Shown here: piece by piece, positions 24,506 to 37,052 of the stretch
Position numbering within the stretch: the stretch's first letter is position 1
How the letters are laid out: the number at the start of each line of letters is the position of its first letter
Source of the DNA: Mercurialis annua
Taxonomy: Eukaryota > Streptophyta > Magnoliopsida > Malpighiales > Euphorbiaceae
Direction: 5' to 3'
Assembly: GCF_937616625.2 (NCBI RefSeq)
Contig: NC_065577.1
Span: forward strand, 11,139,001 to 11,203,000
DNA length: 64,000 nt
Notes under the pieces: generated by a model
Database searches by the model: none
Told to the model about the DNA's origin: nothing
What the model saw: the letters and a program-made list of their open reading frames with translations, nothing else
Program-made: the position numbers and the translations under genes

Positions 24506-24623
24506 TCGGTGAGACGTATCTCAATAACCGATCCCCGACTATCACTTAATAAATAGTGAGCCCAGGAGACGTATCTTCCACCGGTGCCTTCACTAAGGTG
24601 AGACGTATCTCAAACTTACCTTA
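24506..24623 (-). repeat. Hairpins with constant GAGACGTATCTC loop
   Basis: Three copies of a GAGACGTATCT core. The first has arms TCGGT/ACCGA (24506-24510/24527-24531) and the third TAAGGT/ACCTTA (24594-24599/24618-24623). The middle one has shorter GGA/TCC arms. The loop sequence differs from other subfamilies but the design is the same. Confidence 0.65.
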
Positions 24624-24721
24624 ATACCATAATTATTACTAGTGCGCACGCAGTCCCGATGATGTCCATCGAGTAGCACGTTCCAAATCAAATCCACAAT
24701 GCTGAAAACAGTTCAAAAGTT

Positions 24722-24750
24722 GTTTATATATATATATATATAATATAATA
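24722..24750. repeat. TA microsatellite
   Basis: A run of alternating T and A (about ten units), followed by AATATAATAATT. Confidence 0.8.
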
Positions 24751-25384
24751 ATTGCTTCATAAAGAGGTAAATAGAGATATAAACTCACTGCTTGCTAAAT
24801 CCACGTGATCCTGACAAGCACCTAACTCTGGTTCGCCTCTGAAGTATGTACAGTCGATGGGTCTAAATAAAATATTAAAATCATAATTAAAATCAGACCC
24901 TAACTCTAAAGAGTACTAGACACTACATAGGACTAGCACCACGCAATACCAAGCCACATTTAATAAATACTTATATTATATGTTTTCCAAATATAACCCA
25001 AGTTATAGAGTACAAATCATATAAACATATTTAGAATGATTCGTAAAATAATTTAAATAAACCCAAGTTAAAATCCATATCAGTGAGTCAGCCGAGTTAT
25101 TAAAAACTACCAAACTTCTTCCCACTGATTGGGCGATCACAGTCTAACCCAAACCAAAACTTTATTAAATTTATAAACACGAGTTTATAAATTAAAATAC
25201 TTAATAAAATAGTTATCCATTTAAAAAAAATAGAATTCAATATCTTCAAATCCAAGTAACCCAAGTTACAACCAAAACTTAACCATTTTAAGTTTATAAA
25301 AGTTTAGGGACTAAACTGTACTTTAGCCAATTTAGGTTTAAAAAAATGTTTACGTGCTAAACTGTAATTTAGCCAATTTGATAT

Positions 25385-28370
25385 TGTAATATCCCGTAAA
25401 AAATTTGAAATTTAATTTGCGAGTTTCGGAAATTAATTGAGCCGTTTACGTATTTGAAATTTGTTTCGTGGATTAATTTGAAGTTTGGTATGAATAAGGG
25501 ATCATTTATATGTTGTTTGTTAAGTCTGGGGGTGTTTCGACCTTTTGGTCTCATTTCTAAACATTATGTTCACGGATCAGAACCATTTCCTCCAACCTTC
25601 ATTCTGCTTTGAATTTTAGCTGCACACGATTCTTTCCCCGGATTTTCAGCTTGATTCTTGCAATATTTAAATCGTTTTTTAAACCCTAATAAACCCTACA
25701 CACAGTCCCCAAACCCTAGCCGAACATTATTGATCTCTAAGCTTCTGAATTCTTCCATTCCTCACTGAAAATAGGTACTTGGTTTTGAATTTCAGAATTT
25801 CTTCTTTTGTACCATTTCCGTTTTTAATCAAATTCAACATGCATTTCAGAACCGAAATAAGTTCTGAATCTCTCCAACGATAGAAGACTCACTAATCTTC
25901 GAGACCGAGCTTCGTTTTCGTGAAACGGTACGTTATCTTTTTCGTTATAGCAGCCGCCGAATTATCGTTTTCAAATTACACTATGTTTTGAGTTCTAAAC
26001 GATACCTTCGTATTTTGATTCGTTTGTAGCTGTTTCTAGACCGAATCCAGTTATGTTTCCTCCCCGTGAAAGTAGACTCATTCCTCTACAACTTTGCTTT
26101 TGGAATTCCGTCAAACGGTACGTAGATTATCCCATTTCAATCGCAGCCGTCTTGCCGTATTGTTTTGCTTTAACTGTGAACTTGCAAAGTCTTTCTCTGC
26201 CGAATGTTTGTTCTTATCTTGTGTTGTTGATTATGGTATCTAGGATTGTTAACTTTTATATTTTGTATAATTGGATCGTTGAACTCGTAACCGTTGATTC
26301 CTCATGTTCTTCGCTACTTAAATTTTCGGTTTCTAAGTTTTTGAACTTTGATCTCGATTTCATTAATGAACGTTCTTGTTCTAGATTTAGTTAATTGATG
26401 GGTTATGAATGGTTAGGGCTTTGGGATAGTAGAAAAAAGTTTTTGAAATAATTGATGTTATTTGAATTATGGAAGCTGGACAAATTTTGGCTTGCTACTG
26501 TGTTCGTAATGCTGGAATGAAATGTTGAGTTTGGTTGTTTGGGTTTCATATTGATGAAGATGACAAGGTGGCAATGTGTGATTGGGTTTCATGATTTGTT
26601 TTTGGTTAAGTATCCTTTTAGGCCACTAACTTAATTGGTATTAAATTGTTTTAATCCTTTAAGTCACTTAATTAACTATTCTATATTAATTTTAAATATT
26701 AAATTAGGAAATTGATTTGGACTTATTTATTTAGCGGTTTAAATAATATTATTTTATAAATCGAAATTACATTAGGCATTAATATTTTAAAATTAGATTA
26801 ATATTAATCTTATTATAGTTTATTTATAATTTTGTAAATTGACTGTATTAAATAGAAATTGGAGATTTCATTTAATTTGAAAGTTGTCAAATTAGATATA
26901 TTATTTTTAAGACCTAAAAATAATATTTGAGTATTTAAAAATTAAATTAATAATCATTATTTATTATTATTTAATTGATAATTTGATATTTTCGGCTCAA
27001 AATGCCTTTGTGATTAAAGTTATATTTTGCTTATTTTGTTATTTAATTATTTGAGATATTTTTACCGGTAATCTTTAATTACTTGGGTTTTAAGCTATTG
27101 AGTTCTATTTTAATATCGATTAATATTTTATTAAATATTAAATTATAAACTGTGGTTTATAACTCTGGTTTTATGGTTGGGTCGAGTTAGACATGGGTCG
27201 CCCGACATGTGGGAATAGCTTGGTAGTTTTAAGAAACCCGGCTACCCCACTATTTGAGGAAATGATTTTATTTATTAATTAAATATTATTTAATTAATAT
27301 TTTCGGATGATTTTTAAATATGAACTCAATAGGCTTGATTTATTTACGGCATTATAATTTATTCGAGACTGTGTTTCTCTGTGACTTATCTGGCTTATTA
27401 TTTGTGCTAGTCCTACGTGGTGTCTAGTATTCTTAGAGTTAGGGGTTGGAGCGATTTTAACGTATGATTTATTTTTAGACTCTTCGACTACTCGCGCTCC
27501 GGAGTCGAACCAGGGTTAGCTGTTTGCCGAAGTTTCACGTGGATAAGCAAGCAGTGAGTTTGTAGTGCTATTTACCGCTTTATTAAGTATTGCATCGTAT
27601 TTTGATATTATAAATTCTTTTGAACTGTTTTTACGGATTGTGCATCTGGATTGAAACGAGCTACTCGATAGGCTTGTATCGAGACTGTGTGCACCGGTGA
27701 GTACTCTGGAAAACGGCAGACTAAAGTCTTACTTACGCTGGTATATATTTATGACGAGGATTTGTTCCCGTCCACTCTGGGTTTATCAGTATGCTATGTC
27801 ATACTTACGCTGGGATCCTTTCAATACTGTTTTCCATAATCATACTATATTAGTATAAACTGTTTTGATTTAAGGGTTTTAAACTTAATAAATGTAAATA
27901 GTATTGCGAACTAATCTCAGTATATCTGACCCCGTTGTTTTCCCAAATTTTTCAGGTTTATGATTTGAAAGCTGGTCCACTCCGATTCTTTTGATTCTTC
28001 GGAGGTTTTTATGTTATTTAACTAGTTACTCTTTTCGAACTCTTAGACCGCAGTAGAACTAGTTATTTATTGCATTTGATATTACACGTTGGGATTGTCG
28101 ATATATTCGATTATTTATATTTGGCATGATTACTCTGGATTACGATATTGTTATATATAAAGCATGCTGTTGAACATTTAAGATATTTAAGTTATTTATA
28201 CTAGAACTGTAATATAAATTGCTAGACCTAGGTTGGAGTCTCGGTTGCCCCCGGGTAGTTTTCTGCAGGTTTAAATGTTTATTTGATTTCCGCGAGGCTT
28301 GCTACGGGTTTTTGTATAACCATACCCATACCCTAGCGCCAGTCACGATTCATGAAATTGGGTCGTGACA
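25385..28370 (+). mobile_element. Solo LTR, subfamily B (plus), TSD GATAT
   Basis: Runs from TGTAATATCCCGTAAAAAAT to CATGAAATTGGGTCGTGACA (2.99 kb) between perfect GATAT copies (25380-25384 and 28371-28375). It has the conserved core GCAAGCAGTGAGTTTGTAGT and ATTTACCGCTTTATTAAGTA near 27548-27590, the CTTACGCTGG repeats at about 27725-27815 and the CAGTATATCTGACCCCGTTG block near 27918. No priming or coding sequence is present. Confidence 0.9.
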
Positions 28371-29089
28371 GATATTCGAAATCAAGTTAATTATTCGTTA
28401 TCAATTTATTAATTTATAATTCAAAAAAAAGTTCAAAAGTTATCCAATAGGCAAAACTTAACTTGAATAAGCTTTTAGAAACTTTAGAGGCTAAATTGTA
28501 AATTTGCCAATAATGACATATCAATCAAAATTAAATATAATTACCCGAGTAATTATATTAATTTAGATTATTAAAATAATTATCGTATTCAAGTGGTCAA
28601 TTTTAAATTGAAACAAATAGAAAAGTTATTATTTAATAATAACATAGCTAAGTATATAATTGATTTCCAATAATAAATATCACCAATCCAATTAAAATCA
28701 AATCAAATATTAATTTCAAATTTAAAATAATATTAATCATCGGCCAAAAGTAATTGAATCGGTAATCACAACGTATGGTAAGAATCAAATCAAATGTAAT
28801 TTCAGATTTAACATAATGCAAACAAATAGTAATTTAACGACCAAATCGCTAATTGGAAGTTTAGTTTTAAAATCGGCATTTGCCCAAATCAGTAGCTAAG
28901 TTTATGATTATACCAAAACAACTTAGATATAAATTCATGCCAACAACACTTAAACAATCTAATTCGCAATCAATATAACTATATTCCCATGGACTAAACT
29001 GTCACATTTTATAGTTTAAAGATTAAAATTTTATTAATGGAAAACATGAATATAGCCTGCGTACATCAATTCCATATTGAAAGTTTATA

Positions 29090-29715
29090 CAGTCGACCCT
29101 CTGATAATTAATACATATGGTGGATCAAAAATTTATTAATTATTAGAATTATTAATTTATTGAATTTGGATAAAAAAATTATAAAAGATATTTTAAAGCA
29201 TATACATTAATAGACCTAATATTAATATTATATTATAAAAAAACTAACTAAATACACTTTACAATCACTCAATTTAAAAGAAATAATTTTATATTCAATT
29301 TAAAAAATATCAATTAATATAAAACCAAAAAATAATTATTAAAAAATTGTATTCATAAAATAAAATAATTTTAAATATTTTTTATACTATAGATACTTTA
29401 CTTACTTTAATTTATTTATCTAATAACTTTTAAAATTTCTCAAAAGAATAAGAAAGTCATAATTTGATGGTATTTTAACTTCCACTTTATGAATTAAGGT
29501 TAGTATTGCCTCAAATAAATCATCAATTGTTATATATTTCTTTAAAAAAATCTCTCTAATAATTAATATTCATGTAGAATATATTTTAAATTTTATTAAT
29601 TATTAGATAATAGAATTATTAATTATCCGACGTGGAACGAAGTTGGTTCTCTCAATTTTCTATTAATTATTAGAATTATTAATTTATAAAATATTAACTA
29701 TTAGAGGGTCGACTG
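29090..29715. mobile_element. MITE with TA duplication, pogo/mariner-like
   Basis: Terminal inverted repeats CAGTCGACCCTCTGATAATT and, at the other end, AACTATTAGAGGGTCGACTG lie between TA dinucleotides (29088-29089 and 29716-29717). CAGT...ACCTCT-type ends with a TA target are known from Emigrant/pogo-related plant MITEs. The 626-bp AT-rich interior also has subterminal repeats of ATTAATTATTAGAATTATTA and no coding capacity. Confidence 0.75.
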
Positions 29716-30114
29716 TACCCGCATCAGAGTATTATGGCTTCGTATAACGTGAAACAAAATAATTTAAAGTTTTGTTTTTTATTATGAAAAGCAACCATAA
29801 TACTGAATCCTTTATTAATATGCTACTCATTTAAAAAGCCATGAGACTTATATAGCTGTGATATCAATGCTTATAGGGAAGTGTGATTTATATTCTAAAT
29901 AAATGAATTGCATCGTTAGAGAAAATAATGAATAAGGATAGTAAGAAATCATACCTTAGGCTAATTGATTTAGAAATGACGGCACAGAGGACAACAGTAT
30001 GACAGTTTTTTTCTTTTCTTTTCTATCAAAGTTTTAGCATAGAGGTTATGGTTTGAGTATTTATAACTTATTAATATTTTAGGATTTTTATTTTAAAATT
30101 AAAATTCCAACTCA

Positions 30115-30205
30115 CTCTTATTATTATTATTATTATTATTATTTTACTTTATTCACATTATTATAATAATAATAATTATTATTATTATTATTATTAATAT
30201 TTTAT
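30115..30205. repeat. ATT/AAT trinucleotide microsatellite, two opposed runs
   Basis: A TTA run (about 30118-30145) and, after TTTACTTTATTCACATTATT, a second AATAAT/ATTATT run to about 30195. The two halves could pair. Confidence 0.8.
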
Positions 30206-31309
30206 ATTGGGTATTACAAAGAAATATTGAATTTTGTTATAAGGCCCACAAGTGAAGACGGGCCAAACTTAAAATTTATTCAACAAGTCAAACAAGAAAA
30301 CCGAAGCACAAAAACAATCAATCCAACGGCGGAATTTACAATAAAAAGGAAAAGAAAATACGGGGTGTTACAAAATTCTAACTTTTCCCTCCATCAATTC
30401 ATCAAAACCAACCATGAAATCCATAAATTACTCATCTTACCTTCCTAATCTTTGATTTTATGATTAATTTGCTTCGAGAATCATGGAAAACTGATGGAGT
30501 TAAGGTAAGGGTAAGGGTAAGGGGTTTGACATTCATGGAGGAGAAGAAAGGGTTTTGATGCTTTTGCTTGAGAAAATAAGAAATGAATATCCAACCCCTT
30601 AATGAACAAGTTGATGACATTATGTAGTGGTTAAAATTCCACTTTGGTTCAGTTAATTTTAACTTTAACTCAATCGATTAACCGACGCGCTTAACTTTTA
30701 AATCACTTCGAAAATTCTTTTTCTGATCAATTCTTAATTGCTTTAAATAATAATAATCTTTACTTCAAATTATTATTATTTCTTGATCCACATATTAATC
30801 TTATTACGATATATTTCTTAATTTACTTCTCATTTCCGACATACTTGGCCTAAATTTCATAATTCAGGGCACGTGACACGATCCAATCATCGTAATACTT
30901 TTAGGGTTATTACGCCATCATTGGCTGACATTCCATTTTAGGTCAAAGGCCTAAATTGTACTTTAACCCAAATTATTAATTAATCGTCGAGCTTAATTTT
31001 AAAACAATTTCGTAAATTTATGAAACTTCGACGAAAATTTATTAATAATATTTCACGGGCTTTCGCGTGAAAATTATTATCTCGGGCTTTCCAATTTATT
31101 TATTTTATTTCCTTTCTTTTTAATTCCGCTCAAATCCAATTTGTCAAATAATAATTTCTCATTTAAATTATTATTTTATGATAATTCTGATAGACTCGCT
31201 TCGGTCTAAATCCTTATTATCTTATCTTAATCTGACATCATCAATCTTAATTTTCATAATTATGTCTCGTAGCACTATATGTAATACCTTAAAAATTTAG
31301 GTTATTACA

Positions 31310-33110
31310 CTTAGATTCAACTCATGCTAATCAAAGATATACTTCAGAGTCTTGTGATCAATGAAAACCTCGCAAGTCGCACCATACAAGTAGTGCCTCT
31401 AAATCTTTAAAGCGAAATCCACAGCTGCCAACTCAAGATCATGAGTGGGATAATTTACCTCGTGCTTCTTTAACTGACGGGAAGCATAGGCAATCACCCT
31501 ACCATGTTGCATTAACACGCAACCGAAACAATCCGAGAAGCATCATATAACATAGTGAACCCCTCGATTCTAGATGGCAAAGCTAAAACATGAGTTGTAG
31601 TCAAAATCTCTTTAAGCTTCTGAATACTTGACTCACACTTGGCTGCCCATTCGAACTTAACACTCTTCCGTGTCAATTTCGTTAACGGTGCAGATGTTCG
31701 GGAGAAATCTTTCACGAAACAACGATAGTAGCCAGCTAACCCAAGAAAACTTCTGATCTCGGTAAATGACCTCGGCCTCTACCAATCCATAACTACATCA
31801 ATCTTCTTTGGATCAACCTTGATCTCATCTTTCGAAACAATATGGTCTAGAAAGGTAACTTTGTCCAACCAAAAATCACACTTGGAAAACTTGGCATACA
31901 ACTGGTGCTCTTGCAACGTCTGTAGCACAGTCCTCAAATGGTATGCATGCTCCTTCTCACTTCGAGAGTAAATCAAAATGTCATCAATGAACACGATAAA
32001 AATTAATCCAAAAATAGCTTGAGAACACGATTCATCATATCCATAAACACCGCTGGTGCATTAGTTAACCCGAATGACATATCCAAAAACTCAGAATGCG
32101 TATAACGCGTACGGAAAGCAGTCTTTGGCACATCGACATCCTAAATCTGAAGTTGGTGATACCCAGATCTTAAGTCAACCTTAGAGAAACACTTCACACC
32201 CTAAAACTGGTCGAACTAATCATCAATATAAGGAAGACAATATATGTTCTTGAAAGTAACCTTATTCAACAGCCTGTAATCAATACACAGCCAAAAGGAA
32301 CCATCCTTCTTCTTAACAAACAGTAGGAGCACCCCACGGAAAAGTACTCAATCTGATGAAACCGTTATCCAGCAACTCTTGCAACTGTTCCTTCAACTCT
32401 TTAAGCTCGTCAAGAGCCGTCCAATACATAGGTATCAAAATAGGAGCTGTTCCAGGAATAACATCGATACAAAACTCGATGTCACGATTAGGTGGTAATT
32501 CAGATAACTCCTCAGGAAAAACATTAGTGAACTCATTCACTATCAGAATATTGTCCACACTACCCACATCTACATTCACATGATGAACAATCGTTAAGAA
32601 CCCTTGGCCACATTTGCCCAATATACGCTTGGCCTTGATAGTAGAATTGAGATTCTTAGGTGTCTCTGTCTTCTCCCCTTAGAAATAAATAGGCATTATC
32701 ACCAGGAATCCCAAACACAACTGACTTCCCCCAATAGTTGATTGAGGCATAATGGTGTTAAAGCCTATCCATCCCCAAGTCAAGCACAATTAAATCTGCA
32801 CATCAATCTCTACCATGTATAACCAAAGAACACGATAGATAAACAACATCTACCATAACACTATCAGACATAAGCATAGATATAGATAAATGATCAATCA
32901 ATCTAGATGGTGCTACACCCAACTTGTCAGCAAAACTCGAAGACACAAAAGAATGGGTTGCACCCGCATCAAATAACAACAAAGCATCTAAAATAAATAT
33001 TGGAATAATACCTTGCACCATGGGATTTGATGCACAAGCATCTTGAGGAGTCAAAGTAAAAACTCTAGCTTGACCCTAACCCTGCTGCGGTGTCTAAACA
33101 GTACTGTAAC
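31310..33110 (-). pseudogene. G1 pol fragment: protease, RT and start of RNase H (broken)
   Basis: Minus-strand pieces in several frames. The protease is [20 protein letters not shown] (32803-33054). The pre-RT segment is FTNVFPEELSELPPNRDIEF (32313-32621). The RT is the [20 protein letters not shown] block (31779-31994), and the end of RT with early RNase H is the LTKLTRKSVKFEW region (31512-31715), running into the RNase H region at 31310. Frameshifts and stops separate them. Near 33074 a TAG at the gag-pol boundary occupies the same place as in A1, and another TAG lies six codons upstream. Confidence 0.88.
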
Positions 33111-34345
33111 TATTAGCATCACGGCCACTGTTACATCGGCCACCAAAATCACATCCTCCTGAACCACGGCCCCGCTGGCCACCAAAAGAAGCGGAAGGTT
33201 GAGAATACCCTAGCGAAGGAGAAAATACAGGCCTCTGCTTCTGAAAGGATGGCTGAGCAACACTGGCTGAAGATACCTGATGCCTAAATGTTAGACACTC
33301 TCTTGAAAAATGACATGGTTGGCCACTTGCAAAACAATTATCCAGTAACACCAAGCACGCTCCAAAATGCCTGCGCCTGCAGTTATGACAAAACGGGATG
33401 CTAGAAGCTTCACTATTTCCACGTCCAGAACCACATCTACTTATACTGCAACTAGTACTATAGGAGTATGGATGATACCATTTTCAATCATTCCCCTTCT
33501 TGCTCTTGAACTGAGAAGATCTTGACTGATAGCTGCTACTACTACTCTGCTTTCCACCATTAGGAACAACACTTCCAGTCTTCTTAGTGTCATAAATCTC
33601 CCCAAAATGTAGCAAACAACTCTCCAAGCGGCAAGCACTATCCACTACACTGGTGAAATCTTGGTGAGTCTCAGTTAGGAGCCCAACAAACTTAAGGCCT
33701 AAAACCCTCACATACTGGTCGTTCACTCTAATCTGATAAATCTGAAGATCAGGAGAAAAACGGCTCAAACGAACATAGTAAATCATAAACTCTTGTACGG
33801 ATCGCTCACCCCTGCTAAGCGTCAAAAACATGTCTCTGAAACTCTCAGTAATAGAGAATGGCAAGAAGAACTCTCTGAACCAGTTGACAAAATCCGCCAA
33901 CGTAGCTGTAACCATCACTGGTCGGATAACTTTATGAAACCAGTCCTTAGCCAGACCTCTCAAAGGCATCTCCACTAACACAATAGTTTGACGTTCGGTA
34001 GCCTGCAAATGTTGAGCATTCTGCTCAACCTCCTTGAGAAAGTCTAAGGTGTCACCACTGCCGTCAAACTCAGTTGGCTTCAACCTCATGTATGCCAAAA
34101 CCAAATCCTTATCTGTGGATACCATAACACCACCACCAGCCTGTGGTACCTGCTGCTGCACAAACTGCCCCAACATGGTATACTGATTCTGCATAGCGAC
34201 CTGACCCGCTTGCAGTTGTGCTTGATTTTTCTGCAATGCAGCAATCCCAGCCAAAAACGTAGTGAAGTCGAACGGATCCAAAGGCGGTTGTGGTACATCT
34301 AGTGCTGGAGCACCTGCACCACCGCGACCTCTACCTCTGCCTATG
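33111..34345 (-). pseudogene. G1 gag fragment (capsid domain and degraded zinc knuckle)
   Basis: The Gag domain region reads PTEFDGSGDTLDFLKEVEQN, LRGLAKDWFHKVIRPVM and RGERSVQEFMIYYVRLSRF, parallel to A1 gag. It continues past the place where A1 has its first UAG, here coding HFGEIYD, so that stop is not shared. The second zinc-knuckle region near 33300 reads ASGQPCHFSREC: the knuckle Gly is replaced by Cys and its leading Cys pair is altered. A glycine- and serine-rich tail follows. The right edge is the insertion of the solo LTR at 34346. Confidence 0.85.
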
Positions 34346-35809
34346 TGTAATACCTGTTTTTTCAAAGTTGATTTGTAAGTTTGGTTATCCTTTACAAATT
34401 GGTTGTTTTCTTGCATTCGTTGTTATTTTGCATTTCAACATTTTTCTTGTTATGTTTCGAACTTGATTCTAAATGGTTATATGTTAGAAGTAACACTTGT
34501 GACACCTTGGTAGTGTCTTTTTAAGTTTCTTATATGTATCTCATGATCTCGTATGTGTTTGATGTTGATTCGATTTATTTTCGGGTACTTATCAAAACAG
34601 TATTTGCATGTTTTCTAGAACTGCCCCATTTTAGTAAAACGTTGATATATTGAAATGTTGAATCATGCCCATCTTTTGATATGATGTTCCTAAGAGTATT
34701 TTCTAGCATGAGTAAAATTTTCGCGTCGTTTGGATGCTTCTAACTCTCAAAATTATAATTAAACCGTGGCTTTTAGCAACGCCCAAGTAAAGCCCGCATA
34801 AGTCTATAAATAGACCCTTATTTTCATGTGAGCAGCCAACGTTTTTGTTCCGCAAATCCTAAAACGAATATCTTCATAAAAAAATACACATTTCCTTTGT
34901 TCCAACAAGTCCGGATGCGATTCATTACGCTAAGAACTTGATTTTTCATCATACTCGCAACATCTACGCGATTTCTATGTTGTGTTATTCATTGGTGGCT
35001 TGTGAATCCAATTGATTTCGATCCAGCCCTTTGAACCTTGGTTTAGTACATCAATTATAATCTTGTTCATCATTCTTAGGTAATGGTTTTACTCCTAATT
35101 GATTTATGGATTCGTTGTTGTGTGATTTTGTCTAGAAATGCATAATATAAGATTTTGATGGATTGAATCGTTGTTATTGATATGCTATGTTTAAGCTACT
35201 GATCTTATATGATTAAATGATAAGTTATACATATATAATATGATGTTATAAGTTTTGGAAAGTGTTTGGCATGATTCAATAACGAATTGGTGTAGTTAAA
35301 CAATTATTAGCCGATTTATAGACTTGTACGAATTAGATTCGTTTAATGAATTATTTAAATGGTTGAATCCAAATTGATTGATTAATAAGTGTTCTTATAT
35401 CAATAGATATTGATATAAAAAGTTTTTATCTTTAAATGAGAATTGAAATTGGTTTGTGTTGTAAAATCTCTGCGATTTGCGAAATTAACAATTCTACGAA
35501 AGTTAAACGCTACGATTGCAACATGGTTTTCAAATGCTATATCTGCTGATCTAATATTTTATATATGATGTTTTGATGTTTTTAAATCAGTAGTAACATA
35601 CTTTGTTTCATCGATTGTTGGTTTTGAATCGTTTGGCTAGTTTAGGCAATTTGGGCGAAATTGCCAAATTTGATTATTTGAATGCTTTGGCTTAATTTTG
35701 GTTTTGATCAAATTGTTAATAGCTGGAAATACATTTTATAAACTATTTTGGAAATTTATAAAATGATAGTTTATCTCGGGTAGTTTTGAAAATCAATGGT
35801 TGTTACGGT

Positions 35810-36100
35810 TAGGGGTGTGCATTCGGTTCAAACCGAACCGAACCGGATTTTGGCCTTTTTAAAAAACCGAACCGAAATTTTAGAAATAGAAAAAATTTCA
35901 AACCGATCCGAACCAGTCAGTTCGGTCGGTTTTTCGGTTCGGTTATTTCGGTTCGGTTTACATAGAAATCTATCTGAATTTTTTTTTAACTCAAAACCGA
36001 ACCGACCAACCGAAATTTCTTTGAAATCTCAAACCGAACCGAACCGAATTTGTCGGTTCGGTTCGGTTTTTTGGTTTTGGTTCGGTTTTGCACACCCCTA
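35810..36100. mobile_element. hAT-type MITE, 291 bp, 8-bp TSD GTTACGGT
   Basis: Inverted ends TAGGGGTGTGCA and TGCACACCCCTA are bounded by perfect GTTACGGT copies (35802-35809 and 36101-36108). An 8-bp duplication with TAGGGG-type ends is the hAT signature. The interior is built of CGGTTCGGTT/AACCGAACCG repeats in both orientations, so most of the element can fold on itself. No transposase is present. Confidence 0.88.
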
Positions 36101-37023
36101 GTTACGGTATATAAGTTATGGTGAATTTTACAAAGGTGCTATGGCTATCTAAGTTAATATTTCAGATTTGAGTTTAAATCTTTAAAATGTGTTTAAATCC
36201 TATTGATTGCATTTAAGGTGGCATTTTAAGTGATACATACTTTGGGTGAAACTTGCCAAGTGTTGGCAAGCTATATGATTTATTGCTTTTAAGGTTGGCA
36301 TTGTTAAGTTATGGATTGAGTTCTTATTTTCAAATGACTTTGGTTTATTTAAGGATTGGTTTTAAACTCTGGTTTTCACTTTGGCTTATGGTTGGGTCGG
36401 GTTAGACTTGTGTCGCCCGACATGTTGTGTTGAGCTATGCTGCAGTTAAGGCTAACACACTACTCCGGGAAACTCTTTGGTTTAAAAAAACTATTTAAGT
36501 TATGAAAAGGAATTCGATTTTGTTTTTAAAGATACAAACTCATCTAAGCTAATTTGCCTAAATTGTTTAAAGTGAATGGTATGAATATTTTGGTTTGTTT
36601 GGTACATAGATGTTTACCTTACTTAGGTTGTACTTTTGTTGTGTTCAAGATGCTAGTCGTATGTGGTGTCTAGTATTCTTAGAGTTAGGGTTGTATGGAT
36701 TATAACTTACACATTGTTTTAGACCCGTCGACTTCTCGTGCTTCGGAGTCTACGCAGGGTTAGCTGTTTGCCAAGATTTCACATGGATAAGCAAGCAGTG
36801 AGTTTGTAGTGTTATTTACCGCTTTATTAAGTATCGCAATTATTTTAGTACATAAAATGTTTTCGAACTGTTTTAAGCGATTATGGATCTGGATTGGAAC
36901 GAGCTACTCGATAGGCTAGTATCGAGACTGTGTGCACCTGTAAGTACTCTGGGATCTGCAGACTAAGGTCTTGCTTACGCTGGTATATGCCGAGGATTTG
37001 TTTCCGTCCACTCTAGGTTCAGT

Positions 37024-37052
37024 ATGATACGTCATACTTACGCTGGTATCAT
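37024..37052 (+). repeat. Hairpin around the CTTACGCTGG repeat
   Basis: ATGATAC (37024-37030) and GTATCAT (37046-37052) enclose GTCATACTTACGCTG. The neighbouring repeat near 36961-36985 has AGAC/GTCT instead, next to CTTGCTTACGCTGG. It belongs to the subfamily-B mid-LTR array, which is also seen at about 27725-27815 and, reversed, at about 60905-61010. Confidence 0.6.

Larger units (their letters stand above)
23888..30372 (-). mobile_element. LTR (minus) with nested solo LTR and MITE; right end uncertain
   Basis: Starts TGTCACGATCCAATTTCATG. Two right ends are possible: GGGTATTACA at 30218 or CGGGGTGTTACA at 30372. Neither has flanks matching the AAACA on the left, so the boundary is not proven. 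Interior LTR features are the GAGACGTATCTC hairpins at 24506-24623, the TCACTGCTTGCTAAATCCACGT core near 24785 and TTTAGTCCCT-like phrases near 25310-25375. A plus-strand solo LTR (25385-28370) and a MITE (29090-29715) interrupt it. Confidence 0.6.
14346..31309 (-). mobile_element. Family-C LTR (minus) inserted in G1 pol, TSD CTTAG, with nested insertions
   Basis: The left end TGTCACGACCCAAATTTATG at 14346 and the right end TTTAGGTTATTACA at 31309 are bounded by a perfect duplication CTTAG (14341-14345 and 31310-31314). G1 pol reads through this point once the insertion is set aside. The start TGTAATAACCTAAATTTT (minus) is closest to the N1 LTR (TGTAATAACCTAGAATTTCA). LTR pieces are 14346-16018, probably 18961-19674 and 23622-23887, and the part right of about 30373. 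No PBS or gag-pol of its own is seen, so it is a solo LTR that later received three or more insertions. Confidence 0.75.

Noticed and set aside
23888..30372. Claim of a proven solo LTR
   Set aside because: Neither candidate right end has a duplication matching AAACA, so it is listed with an uncertain boundary.
30500..30525. Telomere-like GGTAAGGGTAAGGGTAAGGG
   Set aside because: Only three GGGTAA units, not the plant TTTAGGG repeat; simple sequence in an LTR.
35796..36101. 101-codon ORF
   Set aside because: Translation of the CGGTTCGG repeats of the hAT-like MITE.
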